Origin: Acidobacteriota bacterium | Lineage (GTDB): Bacteria > Acidobacteriota > Terriglobia > Terriglobales > Acidobacteriaceae | Assembly (NCBI GenBank): GCA_021804965.1 | Contig: JAJZGG010000017.1 | Coordinates: 1 to 39,143 of the forward strand | Direction of reading: 5' to 3' | DNA: 39,143 nucleotides | Shown here: positions 26,253-33,861 of the stretch, piece by piece | Layout of the letters: each line of letters begins with the position of its first letter | Numbering within the stretch: the stretch's first letter is position 1 | Notes under the pieces: model-generated | Databases searched by the model: none | The model's input: only the letters and a program-made list of their open reading frames with translations | Told to the model about the DNA's origin: nothing | Position numbers and translations under genes: made by a program

Positions 26253-27257
26253 TTACTCGCGGCGCAGGACCCCGCAGACGGCAATAGCAACGGCGGCAAT
26301 GGGAGCGGCCAGCGCCACGCCGACCGGCCCGGCAAGCGCTGCCAGCAGAAGCTGCAGCAGCAGCGTGAGCGCGGGGGGAAGTCGGACAAGATTTCGTTCC
26401 AGCAGCGGAGTGACCAGGTAGCCTTCCAGCAGGAAGACGATGCCGAAGACGACAAGCGTGAGCAGGCCGGTCATGGGCGAGGTTGCCAGACCAAGGAGCA
26501 CGGCCGGGATGAGTGCGATCAGCGGGCCCACATTGGGGATGAAGGTGAGCATGGCGGCGATGAGGGCAAGCAGGCCGGGCAGCGGGACGCCAATCAGCCA
26601 GAGTCCCAGGCCGATGAGAATACCGACCACGGTCATGGATAGCAGTTTGGCGAGAATCCACCAGAGCAGGGTGCGACGGATGCTGGCGGTGCAAGCATCG
26701 AGCACGGGCCGCATGCGCTGCGGGAAGAGGTTGCGCAGTCCGCGATAGTAGAGCAAGGGTTCCGCGGCCAGGTAAAGGCTGAGCAGCAGCGTGAAGGCAA
26801 GGCCGCCGATGGCTGTGGCCGAGGTGAGCACGATGCCGCCGATGCGGGTGATCGCAAAGCGCGCTCCGGTGGTGAGCTGGTCGGCGTCAGGGGACCGGGC
26901 CAGCAGCCAGTTGCCCCATGCCGTGTGCTGGACTTCAGCGAGGATGTGATGGAAGGCGGCGGGGAGATCGCTCTCCAACTGGGTGAGCTGCTGCAGCACA
27001 TTGGGCCCCTGCAGCCAGAAAATGACGGTGGCAAAACTGCCCAGAACTATCAGGAAAAGAAGCAGCGCAAGGCCGCGCGGCAGCCGCAGCCGCTGGCTGA
27101 TGAGGTGGGAGACGGCGTAGAGAAGAGTGGCCCCGATGATCGCCGCAAAGAGCAGGAGGAAGATGACGCGCCCAATCCAGAGCAGAACGGCAAAGATGAC
27201 CAGGCCGACGAGCGAGGCAAAGACGGTGAACAGGCGGTGCTGGAAGTTGTCAGGCAT
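26253..27257 (-). CDS. AI-2E-type transporter family membrane protein (PerM-like)
   Basis: Integral membrane protein of 334 residues from ATG 27257 (14 residues shorter than the longest frame, which would start inside the upstream terminator). About seven to eight membrane helices: two near the N-terminus, one around 60-80, an extracytoplasmic stretch, then several from ~150. The C-terminal half holds the conserved core LTFIPNVGPLIALIPAVLLGLATSP and VTPLLERNLVRLPPALTLL. The family was named after TqsA (AI-2 export) but includes Na+/H+ antiporters and uncharacterised members; nothing here shows the substrate. Confidence 0.87.
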   Translation of the reverse strand: MPDNFQHRLFTVFASLVGLVIFAVLLWIGRVIFLLLFAAIIGATLLYAVSHLISQRLRLPRGLALLLFLIVLGSFATVIFWLQGPNVLQQLTQLESDLPAAFHHILAEVQHTAWGNWLLARSPDADQLTTGARFAITRIGGIVLTSATAIGGLAFTLLLSLYLAAEPLLYYRGLRNLFPQRMRPVLDACTASIRRTLLWWILAKLLSMTVVGILIGLGLWLIGVPLPGLLALIAAMLTFIPNVGPLIALIPAVLLGLATSPMTGLLTLVVFGIVFLLEGYLVTPLLERNLVRLPPALTLLLQLLLAALAGPVGVALAAPIAAVAIAVCGVLRRE

Positions 27258-27276
27258 GAGGAAGCCTTTCCGGAGC

Positions 27277-27309
27277 AAAAACGGGCAGGGAGTTTGCACA
27301 CCCTGCCCG
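27277..27309 (-). terminator. Intrinsic terminator between pepA and the permease gene
   Basis: On the complement a 9-bp stem CGGGCAGGG/CCCTGCCCG (27301-27309 with 27282-27290, 10-nt loop) is followed by TTTTT (27277-27281). It lies 20 bp after the pepA stop, so the permease gene is largely separated from pepA transcription. Confidence 0.85.
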
Positions 27310-27329
27310 CTGGGAACGAATGCCGTGAA

Positions 27330-28868
27330 TCAGGACGCGAAGCTGCGTACCCACTCGGCGATGGTGCGAACGGCAACGCCGCTGGGGCCTTTGGCGATGG
27401 AGGAGCGACTGTCTTCAATCCAGGCCATTCCGGCGATGTCGAGGTGAATCCACGGGGTTTCCGCGACGAAGACCTTGAGGAATTCGGCTGCGGTGACGGC
27501 TCCACCCCAGCGTCCGCCGGTGTTTTTGATGTCGGCGATGTCGCTGCGGATCAGATCGAAGTACTCGTCGCCGAGCGGCAACCGCCAGAACTTTTCCCCC
27601 GTCTTCTCGGCGGCTGCCTGGAAGCGGGTGAAGGTGGGATCGTCATTGCTGAAGGCTCCGGCATGGACCATGCCAAGCGCGACCACACAGGCTCCGGTGA
27701 GGGTGGCGGCATCAATGAGATGCGTGCAGCCAAGCTGGCGGGCATAGGTGAGTCCGTCGGCCAGAACCAGCCTGCCTTCGGCGTCGGTGTTGATGATTTC
27801 AATGGATTTGCCGGGCTTGTCCCCGTCCGGCATGGAGATGGCGATATCCCCCGGCTTGTAGGCCTTGCCGTCGGGCATGTTCTCCGCCGAGCAAACGACG
27901 CAGATGACCTTGACGGCGGGCTTGATGCGGGCGATGACGTGCATGGCGCCGAGCATGGCGGCTGCTCCTGCCATGTCATACTTCATCTTTTCCATGCCGT
28001 CGGCCGGCTTGATGGAGATGCCGCCGGTGTCGAAGGTGATGCCTTTGCCCACGAGTCCGAGCACGGGACCGTTGTAGGTGGCAGGGTTATAGCCTTCCGG
28101 CTCATAGGTGAGCACGATGAGCGCCGGAGGCTCCTCGGATCCCTTGGCGACAGACCAGAATGCGCCCATCTTCAATTCCTGCAGCTTTTCGGTGGAGTAA
28201 ACCTCCCACTTGAGTCCGGCGTCCTTGGCCATTTCTGCTGCGCGCTGCCCCAGAACAGTGGGGGTGAGCACGTTCGGCGGGTCGTTGACGAGGACACGGG
28301 TGAAGTTCTGCGCTTCGGCAAAATGGATCCCCTCCTCGATGCCGGCCTGTGCGGCGGCGAGTGCCTCTGCGGATGCAACCAGGGTGCAGTCTGTCAGGCT
28401 TTGATCCTTGCGGTCTGAGCGGTAGGTGTCCGGATCAAAATCAGCGAGCAACGCGCCTTCGGTGGCTGCGCGTGCCACGGCTGCGTCATCCAGGCCTTCC
28501 AGGCCGGCCGGGAGCGCGAAAGCCAGGGAGTGCAGGGAGCGCGGCTTGCAGAAGCGGACGGCGGTTCCGGCTGCGTTGCGCAGCGTGTGCGGCGTGACGC
28601 GGGAGCGCTTGCCCAGCCCGACCAGAAGCAGGCGGCTGGCAGCCAGGCCTGCGGGAGCGTGCAGCAGCAGGGTCTCGTTGGCCGCAGCCTTGAATTCTCC
28701 CGAGGACAAAACGCTGGCCGCGGCGGCCTGAATGGCCGGATCGGCGGTGAGCAGGACAGGCAGCGGCTTCGCGTTCTTGTCCTTGGATGTCTGATCATCG
28801 ACAACGGCAACGGCCAGCAGTTCTGCGGCCAGCCCGGAGAGTTGCTGAGAAACGAGATGCATTTTCAT
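27330..28868 (-). CDS. pepA: Leucyl aminopeptidase (family M17)
   Basis: Cytosolic two-metal aminopeptidase that removes N-terminal residues; in E. coli PepA also binds DNA. 512 residues: a variable N-terminal domain (1-~185) and the catalytic C-terminal domain with GKGITFDTGGISIKP (metal-binding Lys and Asp) and the signature NTDAEGRLVLAD. The start is MKM; the first ATG (28868) has an extended -10-like TGCGATAAT immediately upstream and no ribosome site, so the message may be leaderless. A terminator follows. It is 38 bp downstream of smpB on the same strand. Confidence 0.94.
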   Translation of the reverse strand: MKMHLVSQQLSGLAAELLAVAVVDDQTSKDKNAKPLPVLLTADPAIQAAAASVLSSGEFKAAANETLLLHAPAGLAASRLLLVGLGKRSRVTPHTLRNAAGTAVRFCKPRSLHSLAFALPAGLEGLDDAAVARAATEGALLADFDPDTYRSDRKDQSLTDCTLVASAEALAAAQAGIEEGIHFAEAQNFTRVLVNDPPNVLTPTVLGQRAAEMAKDAGLKWEVYSTEKLQELKMGAFWSVAKGSEEPPALIVLTYEPEGYNPATYNGPVLGLVGKGITFDTGGISIKPADGMEKMKYDMAGAAAMLGAMHVIARIKPAVKVICVVCSAENMPDGKAYKPGDIAISMPDGDKPGKSIEIINTDAEGRLVLADGLTYARQLGCTHLIDAATLTGACVVALGMVHAGAFSNDDPTFTRFQAAAEKTGEKFWRLPLGDEYFDLIRSDIADIKNTGGRWGGAVTAAEFLKVFVAETPWIHLDIAGMAWIEDSRSSIAKGPSGVAVRTIAEWVRSFAS

Positions 28869-28874
28869 ACCGGA

Positions 28875-28883
28875 ATTATCGCA
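28875..28883 (-). promoter_or_regulatory. Extended -10 element directly before pepA
   Basis: On the complement, TGC-GATAAT ends 6 bp before the pepA ATG. That spacing places transcription initiation at or next to the A of the start codon. No good -35 at 17 bp, which extended -10 promoters tolerate. Confidence 0.45.
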
Positions 28884-28906
28884 CCCGGAGTGGACAGTCC
28901 GGGCAA

Positions 28907-29455
28907 CTACCGACTGGCGCGATGCTTGCTGGCATTGATCGCGGCCCGGGATTCCCGGTCGGCCTCGCGGCGCTTTTCCGTTTCCCGCTTGTCCCAGTCC
29001 TGCTTGCCCTTGGCCACGGCCAATTCACACTTCACCCGACCATTGCGGAAATAGAGCCGGGTGGGGATGAGCGTATGGCCTTTGATCTGCGTCTTTCCCA
29101 GTAGGCGTCGCACCTCCTCCTTGTGGAGCAGGAGTTTGCGGGTGCGCAGAGCGTCATGGTTGGCGATGTTGCCATGGGAGTAGGGTCCGATATGTACGTT
29201 GAGCAGAAAGGCTTCGCCGTCCTTGATCAGGCCGTAGGCATCCTTGAGGTTGGCCTGCCCCTGGCGGATGGATTTGACCTCGGTGCCGCGCAGAGCGACT
29301 CCAGCCTCCACCTTTTCCAGCAGAAAATAGTGAAAAGCAGCACTGCGGTTCTGGGCGGCATCGCGCTCGCCGCTGGCCACGGGATCGCGTGGCCGCTGCG
29401 GCTTGGCCGCGGTCTTGACCGGCTGTGCGATGACGTGTGTGGACTGGCGGGGCAT
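28907..29455 (-). CDS. smpB: SsrA-binding protein SmpB
   Basis: Binds tmRNA and delivers it to stalled ribosomes. Start ATG 29455 gives 182 residues; the longer frame to 29527 has no family support. OB-fold core with NRSAAFHYFLLEKVEAGVALRGTEVKSIRQG and NLKDAYGLIKDGEAFLLN, and the basic C-terminal tail (KGKQDWDKRETEKRREADRE) that enters the decoding centre. The N-terminal ~38 residues are a basic, Pro- and Arg-rich extension longer than in E. coli (160 residues). The tmRNA gene itself is not in the window. Confidence 0.95.
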   Translation of the reverse strand: MPRQSTHVIAQPVKTAAKPQRPRDPVASGERDAAQNRSAAFHYFLLEKVEAGVALRGTEVKSIRQGQANLKDAYGLIKDGEAFLLNVHIGPYSHGNIANHDALRTRKLLLHKEEVRRLLGKTQIKGHTLIPTRLYFRNGRVKCELAVAKGKQDWDKRETEKRREADRESRAAINASKHRASR

Positions 29456-29551
29456 GATCGGTGGGTACCTTCCTATGATGGTATCGCAGATTGGCAGAAA
29501 GGATGGATGGGGCCAAGGAAGGGGCAAAGGTTGCAGAGGGAAGGGCTTTGC

Positions 29552-29557
29552 TAGAAT
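29552..29557 (+). promoter_or_regulatory. -10 element (TAGAAT) for the secretin operon
   Basis: TAGAAT, preceded by TTTGC; a TTGCAG lies 15 bp upstream (29531-29536). Transcription would start near 29563, about 23 nt before the ATG at 29586, which fits that start and excludes an in-frame ATG at 29556. Confidence 0.5.
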
Positions 29558-29585
29558 GAGGCATCAGCAGAACAGTAGGGGATGG

Positions 29586-32045
29586 ATGAATCGCAGAGGT
29601 TTTTTTGGCCGCGGAACGGGAACCGGATGGGGTGCGTCCGGAGTGATGGGATGCCTCCTTCTGGGTACGATGCTGGCGTCTGCGCCTGCCGCCCATGCGC
29701 GTGGCGGGGATTCCGTACACAGCCTGATGAAAAAGGGCGATGCTGCCGAGGCGCGCGAAGATTACGATGCCGCGTATGACTTCTTCAAGAAGGCCTACCA
29801 GAAGGATCCGCAGAACCTGCGCTCGCGCACGGCGTATCTGCGACTGGTGCAGACGGACTCCACCTGGCATGTGACGCGCGGCAACAAGCTGATGAAGCAG
29901 GGGGATACGCAGGCCGCACTGGTCGAGTATCTGCATGCGACGGCCGTGGATCCGGGCAACGAGGCAGCCATCCAGCAGATTCAGGCAATCCGTGCCAAGG
30001 AGACGAATCAGCCGCTGCGTACGGAGACCAGCATTCCGACGCCGGAGGTCTCCGAGATTGAAGGCGCCGAGGCTCCGGCCCAGCTGCATCCGATGTCCAC
30101 GCAGCCGTTCACGCTGCGCTACACGCAGAATGCCAAGATTGTGTATCAGGCGATTGGCAAGGCCGCCGGGATCAACGTGCTGTTTGATCCGGATTATGTG
30201 GGCAAGCAGATTCAGGTGGATCTGACCAATGTTTCGCTGCTGGATGCGCTGCGGATTGTGGGGCAGCTTTCGAATACCTTCTGGCGCCCGGTGACCTCCA
30301 ACACGATCTTTGTGGCGCAAAATACGCGTGCCAAACGGACCGAGCTGGAAGAAGAGGCCGTGCAAACCTTCTATCTGACGAATGCCTGGCAGCAGAATGA
30401 TCTGAATGATGTGCAGACGGCCATTCGCAACGTGCTGCCCAACACCAAGGTCTATGGTGTGCCGAGCCAGAATGCGATTGTGATGCGCGCGACTCCCGAT
30501 GAGCTGCTGCTGGCGCAGAAGGTCATCAACGATCTGGACAAGGCGCGGCCCGAGGTTGTGGTGGATGTGGGCGTGCTGGAGGTGGATCGTGACACGCTGC
30601 GCAACATCGGATTGAGCTGGCCGGGCAGCATTGGCTTTGCGCTGCAGCCGCCGCAGTCGGTGCTGAATAATTCGACAACCACGACCAATCCTGCCACCGG
30701 GCAGACGACCACCAACACCGCCAATCTGACCCTGGACAACCTGGCGAATCTGAATGCGACCAACTTTGCCATTACGGTTAGTTCGGCCACGGCCAATCTT
30801 CTGCTGACGGACTCCAACACCAAGATTCTGCAGAATCCCCGGATTCGCGCGACGGATGGGCAGAAGGCAACGATGAAGATCGGTTCGCGTATTCCGATTG
30901 CCACCGGCTCCTACCAGACCGGCGCAGCCGTGACTGCAATTGCCAGCCCTCTGGTGGATACGCAGTTCCAATACATCGATGTGGGCGTGAACATTGAAAT
31001 GACGCCGACGGTGCATTTCGATCATGACGTGACGCTGAAGATGAAGATCGAAGTCAGCTCGGAGAGCGGAACATCGACCATCAGCGGCGTGACGGAGCCG
31101 ATCATCAGCCAGCGTACGGTCGAACAGGTGATCCGGCTGCGCGAAGGCGAAGCCAACATTATCGGCGGCATTGTGAACAAGCAGGATCTGGTGAGCATCA
31201 CGGGAATTCCAGGGCTGGGCGAGCTGCCGATTCTGCGCTATATCTTCGGGTCGAAATCGCGCGAAGTGATCGATGATGAGATTGTCTTCGTCCTGATTCC
31301 GCATGTGGTGCGCAGCCAGCAGCTGAGCCCGCTGAACCTGCGACAGATTGATACCGGAGCCGGACAGTCGATCGAGCTGCGCCGCACCTCCTTCAACACG
31401 ACGCAAAGCTTCAACCAGACGGCGCAGTCAGCGGTTCGTGGGATGAACGGGGATCGCAGTGGATTCCAGGCTGCAGCCAACTCCCTGCACAGCTCCACGG
31501 CAGAGGCAGCGGCACCGGAGGCGCTGGCACAGTTGCGCCAGAGTGCCGATCCGACGGCTCCGCCGGTGACGCCGACACCGCAGGCAAACGCGACACCGCA
31601 GGCAAAGCCGGCCGCAGATGGCTTGCGTCCGGGCGTGGTGGGATTGTCCATGGAAGCATCGACTCCGCCGCCGGTAGTGGGTAAGACATTCACGGTTGCC
31701 GTGAATATTGCCGATGCGCAGGGGATTGATTCGGTGCCGTTGCAGATCCAGTATGACGCGACAAAGATGAGCCTGGTGAATGTGGATGCCGGAGGCTTTC
31801 TGAAGCAGGATGGGCAGGCGGTGGCACTGGTGCATCGGGATGACGGCCCCGGACTGATTACGCTGGCTGCCTCCCGACCGCCTGGGGTTGCCGGAGTCAA
31901 TGGCAAGGGAACGATCTGTCTGCTGACCTTCAAGGCGAAGCAGTCCGGCACCTCCCAGTTGACGTTTGCGCGGCCGGGAGCACTGGACTCCGAGCAGCAT
32001 CCGGTGATTGTTTCGGCCAAGGGAACGCAGATTGTGATTCCATGA
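29586..32045 (+). CDS. Secretin (GspD/PilQ superfamily) with N-terminal TPR and C-terminal cohesin-like domain
   Basis: Outer-membrane channel subunit. ATG 29586 with AGGGG 5 bp upstream gives 819 residues. Signal peptide to about residue 39 (ends AAHARG). Helical TPR-like repeats (~45-135). Secretin N0/STN-like domain (~175-250) starting FTLRYTQNAKIVYQAIG; N1-type domain (~258-330); a Thr/Asn-rich segment (~358-390); the secretin beta-barrel domain (~392-577) with the signature VPGLGELPILRYIFG (here starting IPG) and VFVLIPHVVR. After a Pro/Ala linker, residues ~683-819 resemble a cohesin domain (LSMEAS, VAVNIADAQGIDSVPLQIQYDATKM). Its stop overlaps the next pseudopilin by ATGA. Confidence 0.88.
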   Translation: MNRRGFFGRGTGTGWGASGVMGCLLLGTMLASAPAAHARGGDSVHSLMKKGDAAEAREDYDAAYDFFKKAYQKDPQNLRSRTAYLRLVQTDSTWHVTRGNKLMKQGDTQAALVEYLHATAVDPGNEAAIQQIQAIRAKETNQPLRTETSIPTPEVSEIEGAEAPAQLHPMSTQPFTLRYTQNAKIVYQAIGKAAGINVLFDPDYVGKQIQVDLTNVSLLDALRIVGQLSNTFWRPVTSNTIFVAQNTRAKRTELEEEAVQTFYLTNAWQQNDLNDVQTAIRNVLPNTKVYGVPSQNAIVMRATPDELLLAQKVINDLDKARPEVVVDVGVLEVDRDTLRNIGLSWPGSIGFALQPPQSVLNNSTTTTNPATGQTTTNTANLTLDNLANLNATNFAITVSSATANLLLTDSNTKILQNPRIRATDGQKATMKIGSRIPIATGSYQTGAAVTAIASPLVDTQFQYIDVGVNIEMTPTVHFDHDVTLKMKIEVSSESGTSTISGVTEPIISQRTVEQVIRLREGEANIIGGIVNKQDLVSITGIPGLGELPILRYIFGSKSREVIDDEIVFVLIPHVVRSQQLSPLNLRQIDTGAGQSIELRRTSFNTTQSFNQTAQSAVRGMNGDRSGFQAAANSLHSSTAEAAAPEALAQLRQSADPTAPPVTPTPQANATPQAKPAADGLRPGVVGLSMEASTPPPVVGKTFTVAVNIADAQGIDSVPLQIQYDATKMSLVNVDAGGFLKQDGQAVALVHRDDGPGLITLAASRPPGVAGVNGKGTICLLTFKAKQSGTSQLTFARPGALDSEQHPVIVSAKGTQIVIP

Positions 32046-32563
32046 GGAGGTTGCGTCGAAGCATGCGCTGGACCCGTGGCCGCAGGAATCGCGTCGCAGT
32101 AGGACTCCAATCGCAGCGCGTTCATGAGCGGGGATTGACGCTGGTGGAGCTGATTGTGACGTCGGCAATTCTGGGGATTCTTGCTGCGGCGGCAATCCCG
32201 GTGATGCGCTTCGAGGTGCAGCGGCAGAAGGAGCGGGAGTTGCGCGCCGACCTGTGGACGATGCGCAACGCGATTGACAAGTACAAGGACGCGGCGGACA
32301 AGGGAGCATTCCAGACCAAGGTGGACAGCCAGGGATATCCGCCCGATCTGGATACGCTGGTCAAGGGCGTGGATGTACAGGGCAAGAAAGTGCGGTTCCT
32401 GCGCAAGATTCCGGTCGATCCGATGACGGGCAATGCCGACTGGGGAATGCGTTCGATGCAGGATGATCCGGACAGCGATTCCTTCAGTGGCGACAGCGTC
32501 TTCGATGTGTACTCCAAGTCGACGGGAACGGCGCTGGATGGAACCAAGTATTCCGACTGGTAA
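32042..32563 (+). CDS. GspG-like major pseudopilin, long basic leader
   Basis: 173 residues, translationally coupled to the secretin (ATGA). The type III prepilin site is ERG-LTLVE: cleavage after Gly31 leaves Leu1 and Glu5 of the mature protein, followed by the hydrophobic stem (IVTSAILGILAAAAIPV). The leader of 31 residues, with nine Arg in the first 20, is unusually long; an ATG at 32063 would shorten it. The mature domain has the GspG features KIPVDPMTG and the C-terminal ALDGTKYSDW ending. It would form a short pseudopilus of a type II secretion-like or type IV pilus-like machine. Matching ATPase and platform genes are not in the window. Confidence 0.85.
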   Translation: MRRLRRSMRWTRGRRNRVAVGLQSQRVHERGLTLVELIVTSAILGILAAAAIPVMRFEVQRQKERELRADLWTMRNAIDKYKDAADKGAFQTKVDSQGYPPDLDTLVKGVDVQGKKVRFLRKIPVDPMTGNADWGMRSMQDDPDSDSFSGDSVFDVYSKSTGTALDGTKYSDW

Positions 32564-32577
32564 GGGCGGCAGAAGGC

Positions 32578-32985
32578 ATGAGCAGAAAACTCCGAAAGGC
32601 CGGCGAAGCAGGATTTACGCTGATCGAGCTGATGGTGGTCATGCTCATCATCGGCGTGCTGATGGCGATTGCCGTGCCGAATTATGTCTCTGCCGTGAAG
32701 GCGGCCAAGGAGTCCGTTCTGCGCGAAGACCTGCATGTGATGCGGCAGGCAATTCAGGCCTACACAATGGACAAGCAGAAGGCTCCGCAGTCGCTGCAGG
32801 ACCTGGTGGATGCCGGATATCTGCGCGAGATTCCGACGGATCCCATGACGCGCTCCACCGATACCTGGGTCACGGACCAGAGTGATGCGATGAGTTCCGT
32901 GGACCAGACGGAGCCTGGAATCGATGACGTCCACTCCGGGGATGAAGATAATGGAAGTAATGGCCAGCCATATTCGAGCTGGTAA
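32578..32985 (+). CDS. Second GspG-like pseudopilin
   Basis: 135 residues. Prepilin site EAG-FTLIE: cleavage after Gly12, mature Phe1 and Glu5, followed by LMVVMLIIGVLMAIAVPNY. Mature part has REIPTDPMT and ends GQPYSSW, so it is a diverged tandem paralogue of the pseudopilin 14 bp upstream (IPVDPMT, YSDW). The acidic segment before the end (DDVHSGDEDNGSNG) aligns with the calcium-binding loop region of GspG, though the correspondence is inferred. It probably shares the secretin transcript. Confidence 0.87.
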   Translation: MSRKLRKAGEAGFTLIELMVVMLIIGVLMAIAVPNYVSAVKAAKESVLREDLHVMRQAIQAYTMDKQKAPQSLQDLVDAGYLREIPTDPMTRSTDTWVTDQSDAMSSVDQTEPGIDDVHSGDEDNGSNGQPYSSW

Positions 32986-33005
32986 AAACGGACTGGGGAA
33001 GATCG

Positions 33006-33033
33006 TTGATTTCCCATCCATGCAGGATAGAGT
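33006..33033 (+). promoter_or_regulatory. Promoter placed directly before the 33040 gene
   Basis: TTGATT (33006-33011), 16-bp spacer, TAGAGT (33028-33033), then 6 bp to the ATG at 33040. Initiation at the start codon itself is predicted, which would make the transcript leaderless. Confidence 0.45.
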
Positions 33034-33039
33034 GAGAGT

Positions 33040-33861
33040 ATGGAAACTTCGGCTCAGCAACCGGGCAGCAGTCAGCAAGAAAATTGCTCATGGGTCGAAG
33101 AGGTATACCGCGCCTATTCCCAGCTAAGCTCCGCATTTGTTCTGGATCGCGAGCAGGGGATGGGTGGATCCCTGGTCTATGCCGGTCAACTGAGTGCGGA
33201 TCGCGGACCATCGCCTGCGGATGCCTGGACTGCCGATGCCTGGACTGCGGATGCCTGGATTGCAGCTGCCAATATTGCCGGAGCCGCCACGCTTGCCGCT
33301 GCGCCCACGCCGGAGTCACAGAGACGCGCGATGCGGGATGCGCTGGTGGACTTTGTGGTGAACTCCATGGAAGAGGCGCTGCGCATTCTGAAGAACGAGA
33401 TTCGGCAGCGACGGGCCGTGTCCGTGGCAGTTGCCGTTTCTCGGGAACATCTGCTGGAAGAGATGCTAAAGCACGGCGTACAGCCGGAGGCCATTTCAGC
33501 CGAAGCCATGCATGCCCTGCAGCATGTCCGGATGCAGGGATTGCAGCACAGCCGTGTGTTGGAAACACCGCGGCGCACAGCAGGCGTCTTCGTCAGCTGG
33601 CTGCGTGGTTCCTGCTGCACACAGAAGCAGGACGGAGCGGAAGCGGCAGCTCTGGAAATTGCAGCCGATCCGATGCGGCAGCGCTGGCTGCGCCTGGCTC
33701 CGCGCTACCTGGGGCGAGCTGCACAGCGCAGGATGGGTGTGGCGTTGAGCCCGCAGGAGGCGGCCCGGTGGCATCAGCTTACGGCAGCGGATTCACTGCC
33801 CGGAGGCAAGCTGGTCGAGCCTGCTGGTGAGGGCAGCCATACCGAAGCCTGTCTTCGATGA
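33040..33861 (+). CDS. Unrecognised protein with ADAWT repeat
   Basis: 273 residues; I do not recognise a family. There is no signal peptide or membrane helix. The N-terminal part (METSAQQ... through VEEVYRAYSQLSSAFV) is polar and helical. Residues ~60-74 are three near-perfect copies of Ala-Asp-Ala-Trp-Thr, flanked by an Ala-rich stretch. Residues ~95-170 look helical and charged (RDALVDFVVNSMEEALRILKNEIRQRR), possibly coiled coil. A GSCC pair lies at about 191-194. It follows the pseudopilins in the same direction with its own promoter. The last 69 bp overlap the convergent engB. A role with the secretin block is only suggested by position. Confidence 0.65.
   Translation: METSAQQPGSSQQENCSWVEEVYRAYSQLSSAFVLDREQGMGGSLVYAGQLSADRGPSPADAWTADAWTADAWIAAANIAGAATLAAAPTPESQRRAMRDALVDFVVNSMEEALRILKNEIRQRRAVSVAVAVSREHLLEEMLKHGVQPEAISAEAMHALQHVRMQGLQHSRVLETPRRTAGVFVSWLRGSCCTQKQDGAEAAALEIAADPMRQRWLRLAPRYLGRAAQRRMGVALSPQEAARWHQLTAADSLPGGKLVEPAGEGSHTEACLR
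33217..33261 (+). repeat. Three tandem 15-bp repeats coding for ADAWT
   Basis: Units 33217-33231, 33232-33246 and 33247-33261 differ from each other by only one or two bases. The period is a multiple of 3, so copy number may change without breaking the frame. They encode Ala-Asp-Ala-Trp-Thr (Ile in the last). Confidence 0.9.

Noticed and set aside
29154-31406. 750-codon minus-strand frame opposite the secretin
   Set aside because: Antisense shadow; its last part also runs out of frame through smpB.
33217-33261. Short regular repeats considered as a CRISPR-like array
   Set aside because: Units are 15 bp, contiguous with no spacers, and lie in frame inside a coding region.
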